This document shows, piece by piece, positions 27,836 to 37,919 of a stretch of 64,000 nt of DNA. The position numbers and the translations under genes are program-made. Origin of the DNA: Halococcus salifodinae DSM 8989 (lineage in GTDB: Archaea > Halobacteriota > Halobacteria > Halobacteriales > Halococcaceae). Positions within the stretch are counted from its first letter, which is position 1; the number at the start of each line of letters is the position of its first letter. A model generated the notes under the pieces. The model was not told where the DNA came from. It did not search any database and saw only the letters and a program-made list of their open reading frames with translations. The DNA is taken from NCBI RefSeq assembly GCF_000336935.1, contig NZ_AOME01000070.1, forward strand, positions 1 to 64,000. Direction: 5' to 3'.

Positions 27836-28292
27836 GTTGCGCCTCACATCTGTTGGATCCCGTTATGAACGTGAGATCAACGTTTATCACTGAAAAATCA
27901 GTATTGGATCAGTTGAATCTCGTCGCCGAGCGACATCGAATGATTTAGCATTTTAATCATGTGTCAGAGTCCTCTCAGCCAACATACGATCGTCGAGCGC
28001 TTGATTCGGACGCTAATGGTTGCTGTAGAAGACGAGGGCAGCGCGTCAGCGCGTAGCGTTGACAAGCCACTGTCTTCGTTCGACGACAGCGGGCTCCTCG
28101 ATCACCTCGACTGTTCGAATCCTCATACCAGAATTATTTCAATTTTGGTGAAAGTCATTGTCATTCGAGGTGTGTTATCGATACACTCCCGGGATCGGGG
28201 GCAGCGAACCGTGAATGAATGAGCGCTCTATGGTCTGAACGAACACACGACTCGGTTCGAGGCTCGGTCGGCGGGGGCAATGGGGAGCTACA
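27836..28292. other. intergenic region before the sulfatase gene
   Basis: About 450 bases with only short plus-strand frames (for example 27959-28222) that lack a recognisable family and have stop-rich surroundings. Composition is moderately AT-rich. The last 30 bases contain GGGGAG, a plausible ribosome site 6-7 bases before ATG 28293. No transposase remnant could be confirmed. Confidence 0.4.
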
Positions 28293-30611
28293 ATGGCAGA
28301 TCAAGAATTTCACGGCCAAATCGGCCGTACGTACAACGAATCCGAACCGTGGTGGCCCGAAGAGACCCGGGCACCTGAAGACGCCCCGAACGTCTTGATG
28401 ATCGTCCTTGACGACGTTGGATTCGGCCAGCTGGGCTGTTATGGCGGACTGATCGACACGCCGAACATCGACAGATTGGCCGAGAACGGTCTCCAGTACA
28501 ACAACTTCCACACCACGGCGATCTGCTCACCGACCAGGAGCTGCCTGATGACTGGGCGGAACCACCACTCGAACGGAATGGCCGGAATCACCGAAATCAC
28601 GACCGGATTTCCGGGGTACGACGGTCACATTCCCCACGAGAACGGCTTCCTTCCGGAGATGCTCGGTGAACAGGGCTACAGCACCCACGCGCTCGGCAAG
28701 TGGCACCTCTCGCCCGTCGAGGCCAACAGCGCCGCCGGTCCGTACGACGAGTGGCCGCTCGGGCGCGGATTCGAGCGCTTCTACGGGTTCCTCGGCGCTG
28801 ACTCCGACCAGTACACGCCGCCGCTCATCTACGACAATCACCAAGTCGAACCACCGGCGACGCCCGAGGAGGGGTATCACTTCACCGAGGACATCGCCGC
28901 CCGTGCCATCGAGTTCATGACCGACGCGAAACAGGTCAACCCGGACAAACCTCTCTTCAAGTACTTCTGTCCCGGCGCGTGCCACGCGCCCCACCAGGTC
29001 CCTCAGGAGTGGGCCGACAAGTACGAGGGCGAGTTCGACATGGGCTGGGACGAAGCCCGTGAGCAGATCCTCGAACGCCAGAAGGAGATGGGTGTGGTGC
29101 CGGAAAACACGGATCTCTCGCCACAGAACGAAGACGTTCGAGAGTGGGACTCCCTGTCGGAGGACGAACACCGCCTTTACTCCCGGATGATGGAGGTGTT
29201 CGCGGGCTTTCTCGAACACACCGACCACCAGATCGAGAAACTCCTCGACTTCCTCGACGAGCTCGGCGAACTCGACGACACGCTCGTGATGCTCGTCTCG
29301 GACAACGGAGCCAGCCCCGAAGGCGGCCCCACGGGATCGCTCAACGAGAATCGCTTCTTCAACAACATCGAGGAGAACGTCGAGGACAATCTCGACGCGA
29401 TCGACGACCTCGGTGGTCCGGAGTACTACAACCACTACCCGTGGGGATGGACGTGGGCGGGGAACACGCCATTCCGACGCTGGAAGCGCGAGACGTATCG
29501 CGGCGGCGCGAGCGACCCGATGGTCGTCCACTGGCCGAACGGCATCGACGCCGAGGGGGAAATGCGCGATCAGTTCGTCCACGCCATCGACCTCGTGCCG
29601 ACGATCCTGGAATCGATCGGGATCGAGGCCCCCGACGAGATCAAAGGCTACTCGCAGTCGCCCATCGAGGGCACGAGTTTCGCGTACTCGTTCGACGACC
29701 CCGACGCGCCGGAACAGCACACCACCCAGTACTTCGAGATGCTCGCGACGCGCGCGATCTACCACGACGGCTGGCGCGCCGTCCATCCCTGGCCGCTGGA
29801 CGAACCGATCAGCGCGGAGGACCTCTCGGCCAGCAGTCTGGAGGACTCCGGGTGGGAACTGTATCACGTCGCCGAGGACTTCTCGGAAGCCCACGACGTC
29901 AGCGACGAACACCCCGAGAAACTGCTCGAACTCATCCAACTGTGGTGGTCTGAAGCCGGAAAGCACAACGTGTTGCCGCTCGACAGTCGCGGCGTGGCAC
30001 GGCTCGCCGAACCGCGCCCCCAACCCGGCAAGCCCCGCGACAGGTACGTCTACCACCCCAGCGAACAGCACGTCCCCGAGAACGCGGCCGCCAAAGTGCT
30101 GAACCGCGACCACAGCATCACCGCCGATCTGTCGATTCCGGCCAGTGGGGCCGAGGGCGTCCTGATCGCTCACGGCGCTCGCTCGGGTGGCTACTCGCTG
30201 TTCATCGAGGACGGTCGGCTCCACTACGTCCACAACTACGTGGGCGTCGAGGAGTACGAGGTCGTCGCCGACGAGCGAGTTCCCGAGGGCGACGTCTCGG
30301 TTAGCATGGAGCTCGAGACGACCGGCGAGCCCGATGCCCAGAACGGGAAGGGCACACCGGCGACAGTCCGCCTCTACTACGGCGACGAACAGGTGGGCGA
30401 GGGTGATCTGCTGACGACGATCCCCATCAGCATCAGTATCGTTGCTGGACTGAGCTGTGGACGAGACGCCGTCAACGCCGTCAGCGACGAGTACCGGGAC
30501 CGATCACCGTTCGCGTTCACCGGCGACATCGATCGCGTGACCGTCGACGTCAGCGGCGAACCGTTCGTCCATCACGAGGCCGAGATGGACCGCATCCTGG
30601 CGCGGGAGTGA
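28293..30611 (+). CDS. arylsulfatase (type I, formylglycine-dependent)
   Basis: A 772-residue sulfatase. The maturation motif C78-S-P-T-R is present, so the Cys must be oxidised to formylglycine. Metal-binding motifs follow the family: MIVLDDVGFGQLG at the N-terminus, ALGKWHL, and LVSDNGASPEGG. A C-terminal extension of ~150 residues is beta-rich and resembles a jelly-roll or carbohydrate-binding segment. No signal peptide is seen, so it may act in the cytoplasm. It hydrolyses sulfate esters to free sulfate. A formylglycine-generating enzyme gene lies 6 kb downstream at 36927-37919 but is interrupted; a SulP transporter is also nearby. Confidence 0.92.
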   Translation: MADQEFHGQIGRTYNESEPWWPEETRAPEDAPNVLMIVLDDVGFGQLGCYGGLIDTPNIDRLAENGLQYNNFHTTAICSPTRSCLMTGRNHHSNGMAGITEITTGFPGYDGHIPHENGFLPEMLGEQGYSTHALGKWHLSPVEANSAAGPYDEWPLGRGFERFYGFLGADSDQYTPPLIYDNHQVEPPATPEEGYHFTEDIAARAIEFMTDAKQVNPDKPLFKYFCPGACHAPHQVPQEWADKYEGEFDMGWDEAREQILERQKEMGVVPENTDLSPQNEDVREWDSLSEDEHRLYSRMMEVFAGFLEHTDHQIEKLLDFLDELGELDDTLVMLVSDNGASPEGGPTGSLNENRFFNNIEENVEDNLDAIDDLGGPEYYNHYPWGWTWAGNTPFRRWKRETYRGGASDPMVVHWPNGIDAEGEMRDQFVHAIDLVPTILESIGIEAPDEIKGYSQSPIEGTSFAYSFDDPDAPEQHTTQYFEMLATRAIYHDGWRAVHPWPLDEPISAEDLSASSLEDSGWELYHVAEDFSEAHDVSDEHPEKLLELIQLWWSEAGKHNVLPLDSRGVARLAEPRPQPGKPRDRYVYHPSEQHVPENAAAKVLNRDHSITADLSIPASGAEGVLIAHGARSGGYSLFIEDGRLHYVHNYVGVEEYEVVADERVPEGDVSVSMELETTGEPDAQNGKGTPATVRLYYGDEQVGEGDLLTTIPISISIVAGLSCGRDAVNAVSDEYRDRSPFAFTGDIDRVTVDVSGEPFVHHEAEMDRILARE

Positions 30612-30711
30612 TGCGAACGAGCGTCCGGGAGTCCGCTCGCCCGATGGCCTCCGTGCGCCCCCGTCCGTCGGTCGGGGGGTCAGTCACGGGCTCGACACGA
30701 GAGGATTCACC

Positions 30712-31596
30712 GTGGCGGTAGTCCTCGAATCCCTCGCGCGGCTGTCGGTGCTGGTCTTCGTCGTGACGAGCATGCTTGCGATGGGGCTGAACCTGACGGT
30801 TGCACAGATCCTCGCCCCCTTGCGAGACCTGCGCCGAGTCGCGACGGCGCTTTTGGCGAACTTCGTTCTCGTGCCTGTCCTCGCCTACGCCATTCTCGTC
30901 GTGATTCCCCTTTCGCAAGCCCAGTCCATCGGACTGATACTGCTGGCGACCGCGGCCGGTGCCCCGTTTCTGCCCAAGCTCGTGGAGACCGCAAAGGGCA
31001 ACCTCGCCTTCGGCGTCGGGCTGATGGTCCTGTTGATGGTAGTCACCGTCGCGTACGTCCCGGTGGTGCTCCCGTTGTTGCTGCCCGGTGTCGAGGTCGC
31101 TCCCCTCGACATCGCGAGTTCGCTCGTGGTCTTGATGCTCATCCCGCTCGCCATCGGTCTGGTTGTCAAGGCCCGCTACTCGGACGTGGCCGACTCCGTC
31201 CAGCCTGCAGTCAACCAGACGTCGAGTACGGCGCTGATCCTTCTGGTCGTCCTGATGCTAGTCCTGAACTTTCAGACGGTTCTGAGCGTGATCGGGACCG
31301 GCGTGATCCTCGCCCTGCTGTTGTTCATCGTCGCCTCGTTCGCCATCGGGTGGGCGCTGGGTGGGACGGAGGTCGACAATCGGTCGGTGATGAGTCTCGG
31401 GACGGCCCAACGCAACGTCTCGGCCGCGCTGGTCGTCGGCGCGCAGAACTTTGCTGACCCGAACGTGCTCGTCGTGCTGATCGTCGGCGCAATGTTGATG
31501 CTGGTCGTCCTGTTACCGCTCGGTGGCGAACTCGGCCGACGCACTGCTCCGAGCACCGAGAGCCCGGAGCGTGAGAGAATGACTGTCGAAGACTGA
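30712..31596 (+). CDS. bile acid:sodium symporter (SBF/BASS) family protein
   Basis: A 294-residue protein with about 9-10 hydrophobic segments. MLAMGLNLTVAQI near the N-terminus and the GAPFLPKLVE and RNVSAALVVGAQNF segments match the SBF family, which cotransports organic anions (bile acids, 2-oxoacids, sulfonates) with sodium. GTG 30712 was taken as start; an internal ATG would truncate the first helix. It follows the sulfatase by 100 bases on the same strand, so import of a sulfated or sulfonated organic anion is a reasonable inference. Confidence 0.8.
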   Translation: MAVVLESLARLSVLVFVVTSMLAMGLNLTVAQILAPLRDLRRVATALLANFVLVPVLAYAILVVIPLSQAQSIGLILLATAAGAPFLPKLVETAKGNLAFGVGLMVLLMVVTVAYVPVVLPLLLPGVEVAPLDIASSLVVLMLIPLAIGLVVKARYSDVADSVQPAVNQTSSTALILLVVLMLVLNFQTVLSVIGTGVILALLLFIVASFAIGWALGGTEVDNRSVMSLGTAQRNVSAALVVGAQNFADPNVLVVLIVGAMLMLVVLLPLGGELGRRTAPSTESPERERMTVED

Positions 31597-31691
31597 ACCG
31601 ACTGACCACACGACTGTTCGTTGTTCGGTCTTGTCGCTCCAATCCTTCTCGTGGTTCAGCGAGAGTCCCGTCGTTCACGGCACAGGGGATC

Positions 31692-32644
31692 TCACGATTC
31701 GAAAGCGAAAACCTGGTTCCAGTCGTCCTTCATGCTCGCAACGATCCAATCTTTCTCCTCGGCCGTTTCCATCAGCGACGGGGGAAATGCGCCGAGCATG
31801 GGGTCCGCCAGTCCTTTGGCCGAACCGTACGCATACTCGCGCTCGTCGTCGTCGTGGAACAGCAACATCATCAACCGCGGACCGCTGCCCGCACCGGTCC
31901 ATTCGAGCATCTCGCGGTCTCCGGTGGAGTTACCGAACGCCGCGATCGGCCGCCTGCCGATGAACTTGTGGATGCCGATCGGCTTGCCTGCCTCGTCGTC
32001 GATGAAATCGATCTCGGGCAAGCGCATCAACACCGGTTCGCCGTCGCGGACCTCATAGCGGGTCTCGATCGTCGATCCCACCACTTCCTCGGGTGGAACC
32101 CCGTAGGCCGCCTCAGTCATCGGCCGCATGAACTCGACGCCACCGCCGGAGAAAATGTATGTCTTGAACTCGTTGGCCCGCAAAAACGCGAGCAGCTCGA
32201 CCATCGGCTGATAGACCAATTCGGTGTAGCGCCGCTCGAAGCGTGGATGGCGCGCCTCGTCCTGCCAGTCGGTCACGATCTCCTCGAACTCGGCCGTGCT
32301 CATGCCAGCGTGCGAGGCCACGATCAGTTTGATCAGTCCTTTCTTCCCCCCGCCGCCAACGCCTCGAGATCGTCGTCAAGCACCGCTTTGAATGGCTGTG
32401 TGGTCTTCCACTCCGGGTGCTGGGGTGCCAGCGCTTTGATCCGGTCCATCGCGAAGGCGAGTTGGGTGTACGTCGGCTGCTCCACCCACAGCGTGCCGTC
32501 GTTGTCGAACGTGGCGATGCGTTCGGCGGGCGGCACGAAATCGGGGGAGTCCGTCGTCGTCACCTTCTCCACGAACGTGAGGATGGACTGTTTGGCTTCG
32601 CTGTCATTCCAAGACGGAAGTGGACGTGTAGACTGATCGTTCAT
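31692..32644 (-). pseudogene. HAD-family phosphatase, disrupted by a -1 frameshift in a G run
   Basis: The two parts form one haloacid-dehalogenase-like phosphatase. The N-terminal part (start ATG 32644) has the nucleophile motif FDNDGTLW and ends at a stop near 32333; the C-terminal part continues one frame away with KLIVASHAGM, YIFSGGGVEFM and FGNSTGDREML, the later HAD motifs. The shift is in a run of six Gs (plus strand C32338-32347 region); seven would restore the frame as GGKKGLIKLIVASHAGM. This may be a sequencing error in a homopolymer, true decay, or phase variation. Close bacterial relatives sit beside sulfatases, as here. Confidence 0.75.
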
Positions 32645-32842
32645 CTCGTTCGGTTACTGGTTCCGAAAGTTAATAATCACGCTCGATTTGTTTTGTCCTG
32701 ATTATGGTGGAATGAAATACTTCTGATTCGGATTCGATACGTGGATCAGCACCCTTTCACGCCTCATCGCTGATATTGTAAACTAGATAATTGTTCCACC
32801 GAACACACTAAGCCTCAACACAGTCATGGGTATTGGTACAGT

Positions 32843-34147
32843 ATGGCGTCCGACCAAATCACTCTCAGCGAGGCACTCTCGATGGCCATTGGTGGAATGG
32901 TCGGCGGTGGGATCTTCGCTGTGCTCGGGGTCGTAGCTGTCGAAGCTGGTACCGCTACGTGGATCGCGTTCGTCGCGTCGGGCGTCGTCGCCATCTGTGC
33001 TGGCTACTCGGCGTTACGGCTCAACGCGCGATCAGAAGGCCAGTTGAACCCGATCGCCTATATCGAACAATTCACCGGTAGCACGACGCTCGCGGGCATG
33101 ACCGGCTGGACGTTCATCACCGGATACGTCGGAACGATGTCGCTGTACGCCTACTCGTTCGGAGGATATTTCACCGAACTGATCGGTGCGGACGCGGTCG
33201 CAGGCCTTCCGCTCCAACCGGTCATCACGCTGCTCGTTATCGTCGTGTTCGTCGGTCTCAACCTCGGCGGGGCACACGCGTCGGGACGCACCGAAAACAT
33301 ACTCGTCGGTCTCAAAGTGCTCATTCTGCTTGTTTTCGGTTTCGGTGGGCTCTATTATGGGTTCCAGCGAGGACTGATCAGTTCCGGTCTCGAGGACCTG
33401 CAAGTGAGCACGCTGCTGGCTGCCAGCATCGGCTTCGTCGCGTTCGAAGGCTGGGAGCTCCTGTTGTTCGACCAGGAAAACATCGAAAACCCCCAGGAGA
33501 CGATCACGAAGGCGATCTACGGCTCGATCGTGTTCGTGACCGCACTCTACGTGATCGTGGCCGTCGTGACGACGAACCTCGTGAGCACGGAGGTCATTCA
33601 ACGAAACGCAGAAACCGCGCTCGCGGTTGCTGCGGAACCGTTCCTCGGCCAGTTCGGCTTCGTGTTGATCTCGATCGCGGCACTGTTCTCGACCGGGAGT
33701 GCGCTCAACGCGACGCTGTTCAGTGCGTCCCGACTGACGCGGATGCTCGTTGCGGACGATCTGCTCCCGAGCCAACTCCGTGGCGTCGACGACGACCCGA
33801 CCCGTCCGCTGCTCGTTCTCGGCGTACTGACGGCGTTGCTGAGCGGTCTCGGTGGTCTCGACGGGATCAGTTCGTTCGCCTCACTGTCGTTCATCACGAT
33901 CTTCGGCGGATTTAGCCTGCTGGCGTTCCTCGAACGGACATCGTTCGTGTCGGCACTAATCCCCGCGATCGGCTGTCTGGGTGCGATCGCCACCATCGTC
34001 GGGCTACTGTATAACCTCGTCACAACCGAACCGGAGGTGTTCGTGGCAGTGGTCGGGATCTCGATTGCAGCCGTCGCCATGGAACTGCTGTATTTCGACC
34101 GGGAGCCGATTCTTGCTGAAGCACGGAATGTCAAGCAGCGACTCTGA
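32843..34147 (+). CDS. APC-family amino acid permease
   Basis: A 434-residue transporter with about 12 hydrophobic segments. The first helix contains AIGGMVGGGIFAVLG, the broken glycine-rich helix that binds the substrate amino group in APC transporters; further motifs include FVAFEGWELLLFDQENIENP. It probably imports amino acids or amines. Start ATG 32843 lies close after a purine-poor leader. It is divergent from the HAD gene and convergent with the GAP gene. Substrate not determined. Confidence 0.85.
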   Translation: MASDQITLSEALSMAIGGMVGGGIFAVLGVVAVEAGTATWIAFVASGVVAICAGYSALRLNARSEGQLNPIAYIEQFTGSTTLAGMTGWTFITGYVGTMSLYAYSFGGYFTELIGADAVAGLPLQPVITLLVIVVFVGLNLGGAHASGRTENILVGLKVLILLVFGFGGLYYGFQRGLISSGLEDLQVSTLLAASIGFVAFEGWELLLFDQENIENPQETITKAIYGSIVFVTALYVIVAVVTTNLVSTEVIQRNAETALAVAAEPFLGQFGFVLISIAALFSTGSALNATLFSASRLTRMLVADDLLPSQLRGVDDDPTRPLLVLGVLTALLSGLGGLDGISSFASLSFITIFGGFSLLAFLERTSFVSALIPAIGCLGAIATIVGLLYNLVTTEPEVFVAVVGISIAAVAMELLYFDREPILAEARNVKQRL

Positions 34148-34323
34148 CGAGGTGCTGTTCTTCGGCAGGGTAGTTGCCCGCTATCCGTCGAAACACTCCA
34201 AACGGCACTATAACTGGCGTCAGTATGTGGTCTTGCTCCGTGCCATGGTGAAGAAGGCGACCACGTATGGAGCATCATTGATGACCCATGCAGAATCCAC
34301 CGATGCGCTGCCAGCCGCCCCAC

Positions 34324-34941
34324 CTATCCCAGAAGGCCGTTCAGGATGCTGGCGACGAAAAAGAGGATGACTACCTCGCTGACGATCCACGAGTTCGTGT
34401 TCATCCAGTCTCGAATCTTTGGGAGGATGGCTTCCGCGCGTTCTCCGAGCACTACCATACCGAGTGACGGAGACGCCAGCAACACCAGCGTGACGAGAAC
34501 GAACGGAATGGCGTCCGTCAGCGGAAAGTCGTGGGCGGCGAGATAGGAGCCGACGGTGACGGAGGTGATGATGTCGGTTGGAAAGAATCCGAGCAGCAAG
34601 AAGCCGAGCCGGAACGAGAACTGCGGTGTGGCCGCCTGGAGTCGCCCCATCCACTTCGGGGGTTCCGATTGCCCACGCCCTAGGAACGTGCGGACCATGG
34701 CGATCAGGAGGAGCACCAAGATGATGACGTTGAGTGTTCCCCCCGACAGCCCCTGACCGGTAGCGCCGACCCCCAAGAAGAACGTAGCAGCGACCACGAG
34801 TGATATCGAGAGCGCTGCACCTAAGACGAACACGCCGGAATTGCGCTGCCATCCCTCACTCGTGGCGAGGAAGATGGCGCTCAGTATCTGTGGGCCGGCA
34901 ATCATCACGACCGCCAATGGGAGAACCGTGAGGAAGCTCAC
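34324..34941 (-). CDS. GAP-family membrane protein (Sap/LysE-like)
   Basis: A 205-residue protein with about six hydrophobic segments, starting MSFLTVLPLAVVMIAGPQIL, with the PKWMGRLQAATPQFSFRLGF loop and GFFPTDIITS motif of the GAP/Sap family (relatives of LysE exporters). GTG 34941 is chosen: a GGAGGGAG ribosome site sits about 9 bases upstream and the start overlaps the SulP stop by GTGA, indicating translational coupling. Likely an exporter of small molecules. Role with SulP is inferred. Confidence 0.78.
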   Translation of the reverse strand: MSFLTVLPLAVVMIAGPQILSAIFLATSEGWQRNSGVFVLGAALSISLVVAATFFLGVGATGQGLSGGTLNVIILVLLLIAMVRTFLGRGQSEPPKWMGRLQAATPQFSFRLGFLLLGFFPTDIITSVTVGSYLAAHDFPLTDAIPFVLVTLVLLASPSLGMVVLGERAEAILPKIRDWMNTNSWIVSEVVILFFVASILNGLLG

Positions 34942-36656
34942 GACGGTACTCCCTCCTCGCGTCGCCACCGATCGATGGTCGACGCGATCGTCTCGTCCTC
35001 GCGGACGCCACCGAGTTCCTCGTTCAAGCCGACGGCATTTAGCATTTCCACGACCTGTTCGTTCGCACCCGCGATGCGGAGGTCGATCCCTTGGGAAGCG
35101 AGATCGCTCCGGAGATCGCCGAAGAACTCTGCGGCCGCGTAGTCCACGATCGGTGAGGAGAAGAGATCGAAGACGACGAGATCGACTGGCGAGTCGTGTG
35201 CTTCGATGCGCGCTTCGAGGTCGTTCTGTACGACGTTCGTGTTCGCGTAGAACAACTCGGCGTCGACGCGGTAGACGAGCACGCCGGAATCCTCGACCGC
35301 TTCGGGATGTCTCTTCGGGTTGATGAAGTGGTTGCTGTCCGGAAACCGACCGAGAGCCTCCGTCTTTGGGTTGCTAACGAGCGAGATCATGTGAAGCAGC
35401 GACAGGCCGACGCCGATGAACACGCCCCAGACCATCCCCAGCGCGAGCACCCCCAACAGCGTCGCGGACGCGATGGCGAACTCGCTCCGGGTGACCTGTC
35501 GGAGTCGCTTCATCTCCGCAACGTCGATGAGACCGAGGACGGCGACGGTGACGACCGCTGCCAGAGTGGCGTCCGGGAGTGTCGTGAACACTCCCGTGAG
35601 AAACAGGAGAACGACGACGAGGACGGCGGCGACCACCGCGCTGACGACCTGGGATTTTCCGCCCATGGAGTCGTTGAGCGCCGACCGAGACATACTCCCG
35701 CCGACGGCGAACCCACCGAACAGGCCGGCGGCGACGTTCGCGGCACCGTCGGCCAGGAGTTCCTGATCGGGGTCAGCTCTGTACCCGTTCCGACGGGCAA
35801 ACGTCTGGACGGCACCGATGCCCTGCACGTACGAGAGGATGAAGAGCGCGAACGCCACCGGAGTGAGTGCCCCCACGACCCCGACCTCGGGGACGGGCGG
35901 GACCGTGAGCGTCGGAAGCCCGCTCTGTAGGTCCCCGACGACGGCGACACCCTGTGCCTGAAGATCGAGCACCGACGACGTGACGATAGCCAGGATGACG
36001 ACGACCAGGGCGGTGGGTACTCGCTGGAATCGTTCTCCCAGGAGCAAAAGGCCAATCGAGAGGAGGCCGACGATGACCGTCGTGGACTGTGCCTCGTTCA
36101 GGTGGCTGAGAATGAACCAGAATCGCTCGAAGAAAGTACCGTCAGCGCCCTCGATGCCGAAGAGTTTCCCGAGTTGTGTGGAGATGATGTACAGCGCCGC
36201 ACCCGTCGAAAACCCGGTGAGCACTGACCCGGAGATGAAGTTGACGAGGTGACCGAGCCGGAAGACCCATGCGGCGATGCTGATGATGCCGACGAGGAGA
36301 GTCGTCACAGCGACGGCGGCGGGGTACGTGATCCCGTTCGACGCTGCGATGGGGCCGACGCCGGCCAGGAGGAGGATGGCGAGCGCCGAGGTCGGACCGA
36401 CGATCACTTGCCGGGACGAAGCGAGGAAAACGTACGTTATGGCCCCCAGCAATGCGGCGTACAGTCCTGTCTGAGGAGGCAATCCCGCCAGTGAGGCGTA
36501 CGCCAAACTCTCCGGAATGACCGCAGCCGCGACCGTGATTCCCGCCACGATGTCGAGTCGGATCCAGGACTGATCGTATTCCGGAAGCCACTCCATCATC
36601 GGGAGTGCCGACTCCACGGAGTGCTTCATTCGCTCCGGAAGACTATCGGTTGTCAT
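34938..36656 (-). CDS. SulP-family anion transporter with STAS domain
   Basis: A 572-residue transporter. The membrane part (~residues 25-420) has the SulP signature region AAAVIPESLAYASLAGLPPQ and about 11-14 helices. The C-terminal ~130 residues form a STAS domain (GVLVYRVDAELFYANT to the end). It likely takes up sulfate or bicarbonate. Start ATG 36656 was chosen over a longer Arg-containing extension. It lies between FGE (upstream, same strand) and GAP (coupled downstream), so an FGE-SulP-GAP transcription unit is probable. Near the sulfatase, sulfate handling is the most likely role. Confidence 0.9.
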   Translation of the reverse strand: MTTDSLPERMKHSVESALPMMEWLPEYDQSWIRLDIVAGITVAAAVIPESLAYASLAGLPPQTGLYAALLGAITYVFLASSRQVIVGPTSALAILLLAGVGPIAASNGITYPAAVAVTTLLVGIISIAAWVFRLGHLVNFISGSVLTGFSTGAALYIISTQLGKLFGIEGADGTFFERFWFILSHLNEAQSTTVIVGLLSIGLLLLGERFQRVPTALVVVILAIVTSSVLDLQAQGVAVVGDLQSGLPTLTVPPVPEVGVVGALTPVAFALFILSYVQGIGAVQTFARRNGYRADPDQELLADGAANVAAGLFGGFAVGGSMSRSALNDSMGGKSQVVSAVVAAVLVVVLLFLTGVFTTLPDATLAAVVTVAVLGLIDVAEMKRLRQVTRSEFAIASATLLGVLALGMVWGVFIGVGLSLLHMISLVSNPKTEALGRFPDSNHFINPKRHPEAVEDSGVLVYRVDAELFYANTNVVQNDLEARIEAHDSPVDLVVFDLFSSPIVDYAAAEFFGDLRSDLASQGIDLRIAGANEQVVEMLNAVGLNEELGGVREDETIASTIDRWRREEGVPS

Positions 36657-36926
36657 GAGTCGAATCGAGCAACGAATCCGGTCGCCAGCCAACGCTAACT
36701 CGCGTGCCACGGTTTACGCCCTCATCGAAGAGTTTGTACCGTTCCCGCTCTCGGTCACGGCCGCTTGGCCCTTCGTGGAAGCCGCGGTCTCGTCTCATTC
36801 GATTCAGTATCTGAACCATACGAAGTGGTACGTCTTCCTAGCTGATCTATCCGTATCACTAGATTCAGGAAATTCCAAATAGCGATAATTTCACTGCCGA
36901 ACGGTTGAGCGGGCTGGATCGAGCAG

Positions 36927-37919
36927 TCACTCCTCGACTGGGGCGACACATCGGAATCCGACGTGGCTGGTCGAGGTATCGATTGGTTCCGGATACCGGG
37001 CGGCGGGTCGGTATCGGAAGCAGTAGTTCGGCGCACAGAGGTGCGAGCCACCTTTCAGCACTTTCCGAGGGATTTCGGACGGGTCTCTCGGATCGACACT
37101 CTGCTCCTCGGTGACGGTACGGAGATTAGCCGGCGTGCAGCACGATGCCTCGGGCTCACTGGTGGGAGGATCGGCACTGTACCAGTCTTGGGTCCAGTCC
37201 CAGACGTTCCCTGCCATGTCATACAGTCCGAATTCGTTCGCCGGAAACGATCCGACGGGCGAGGTGCGCTCGTAGCCGTCGAGTGCTTTGTTCTCGTGTG
37301 GGAACTCGCCCTGCCAGGTGTTCGCCATCAGCTGTCCATCGGGAACGTGTTCGTCACCTCAGACGAATCGCGTCCCCTCCAGCCTTCCACGAGCGGCACG
37401 TTCCCACTGGGCCTCCGTCGGGAGGGTCTTGCCAACCCACTCGGCGAACGCCTCTGCGTCCTCGTAGGCGACGTGAACCACCGGATGGTCCATTCTGTCC
37501 TCGATGTCGCTGTCCGGTCCGAGCGGATGTCGCCAATCCGCACCCGGAACGTGCTCCCACCACTGGCTCGGGTCGCGACGGTTCACCGGTCCACCAGGCT
37601 GTCGGAACACCGCTGACCCCGCAACGAGGGCGTCCGGGTCTGCCCCGGGATAGTTCTCGGGGTTGGGATCGCGCTCGGCGACCGTCGTGTAGCCAGTGTC
37701 GTTGACGAACGCGGCGAACTCCCGGTTCGTGGTCGGCGTGCGATTCATCCAGAAGCCGTCGACCGAAGACTCCCGGATCGGCCGTTCCTCCGGGTAGAAC
37801 TCCTCGGAACCCATCAGAACGGTTCCGCCGGGTATCCACTCCATCTCCGGTTCCGGCGGCTCTCCCGGTGGCGTTTCGTCTGTTGCCGTTTTCGTTCGTG
37901 TGTCCGAATCGTGTGTCAT
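36927..37919 (-). pseudogene. formylglycine-generating enzyme (SUMF1 family) interrupted by an in-frame TGA
   Basis: The whole family domain is present in a single frame: PEMEWIPGGTVLMGSEEFYPEE at the start, TPTTNREFAAFVNDTGY, LPTEAQWERAARG, then a TGA as codon 187 (37359-37361), then GDEHVPDGQLMANTWQGEFP and the GLYDMAGNVWDWTQDWY motif. Homologues have Trp (WGDE) at the TGA, so TGG has become TGA. The catalytic Cys pair C295/C300 (LCAPNYCFRYR) is intact. It would oxidise the sulfatase Cys to formylglycine with O2. Either the gene is inactivated, read through, or the base is a sequencing error. Both pieces remain well conserved, which argues against old decay. Confidence 0.85.
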
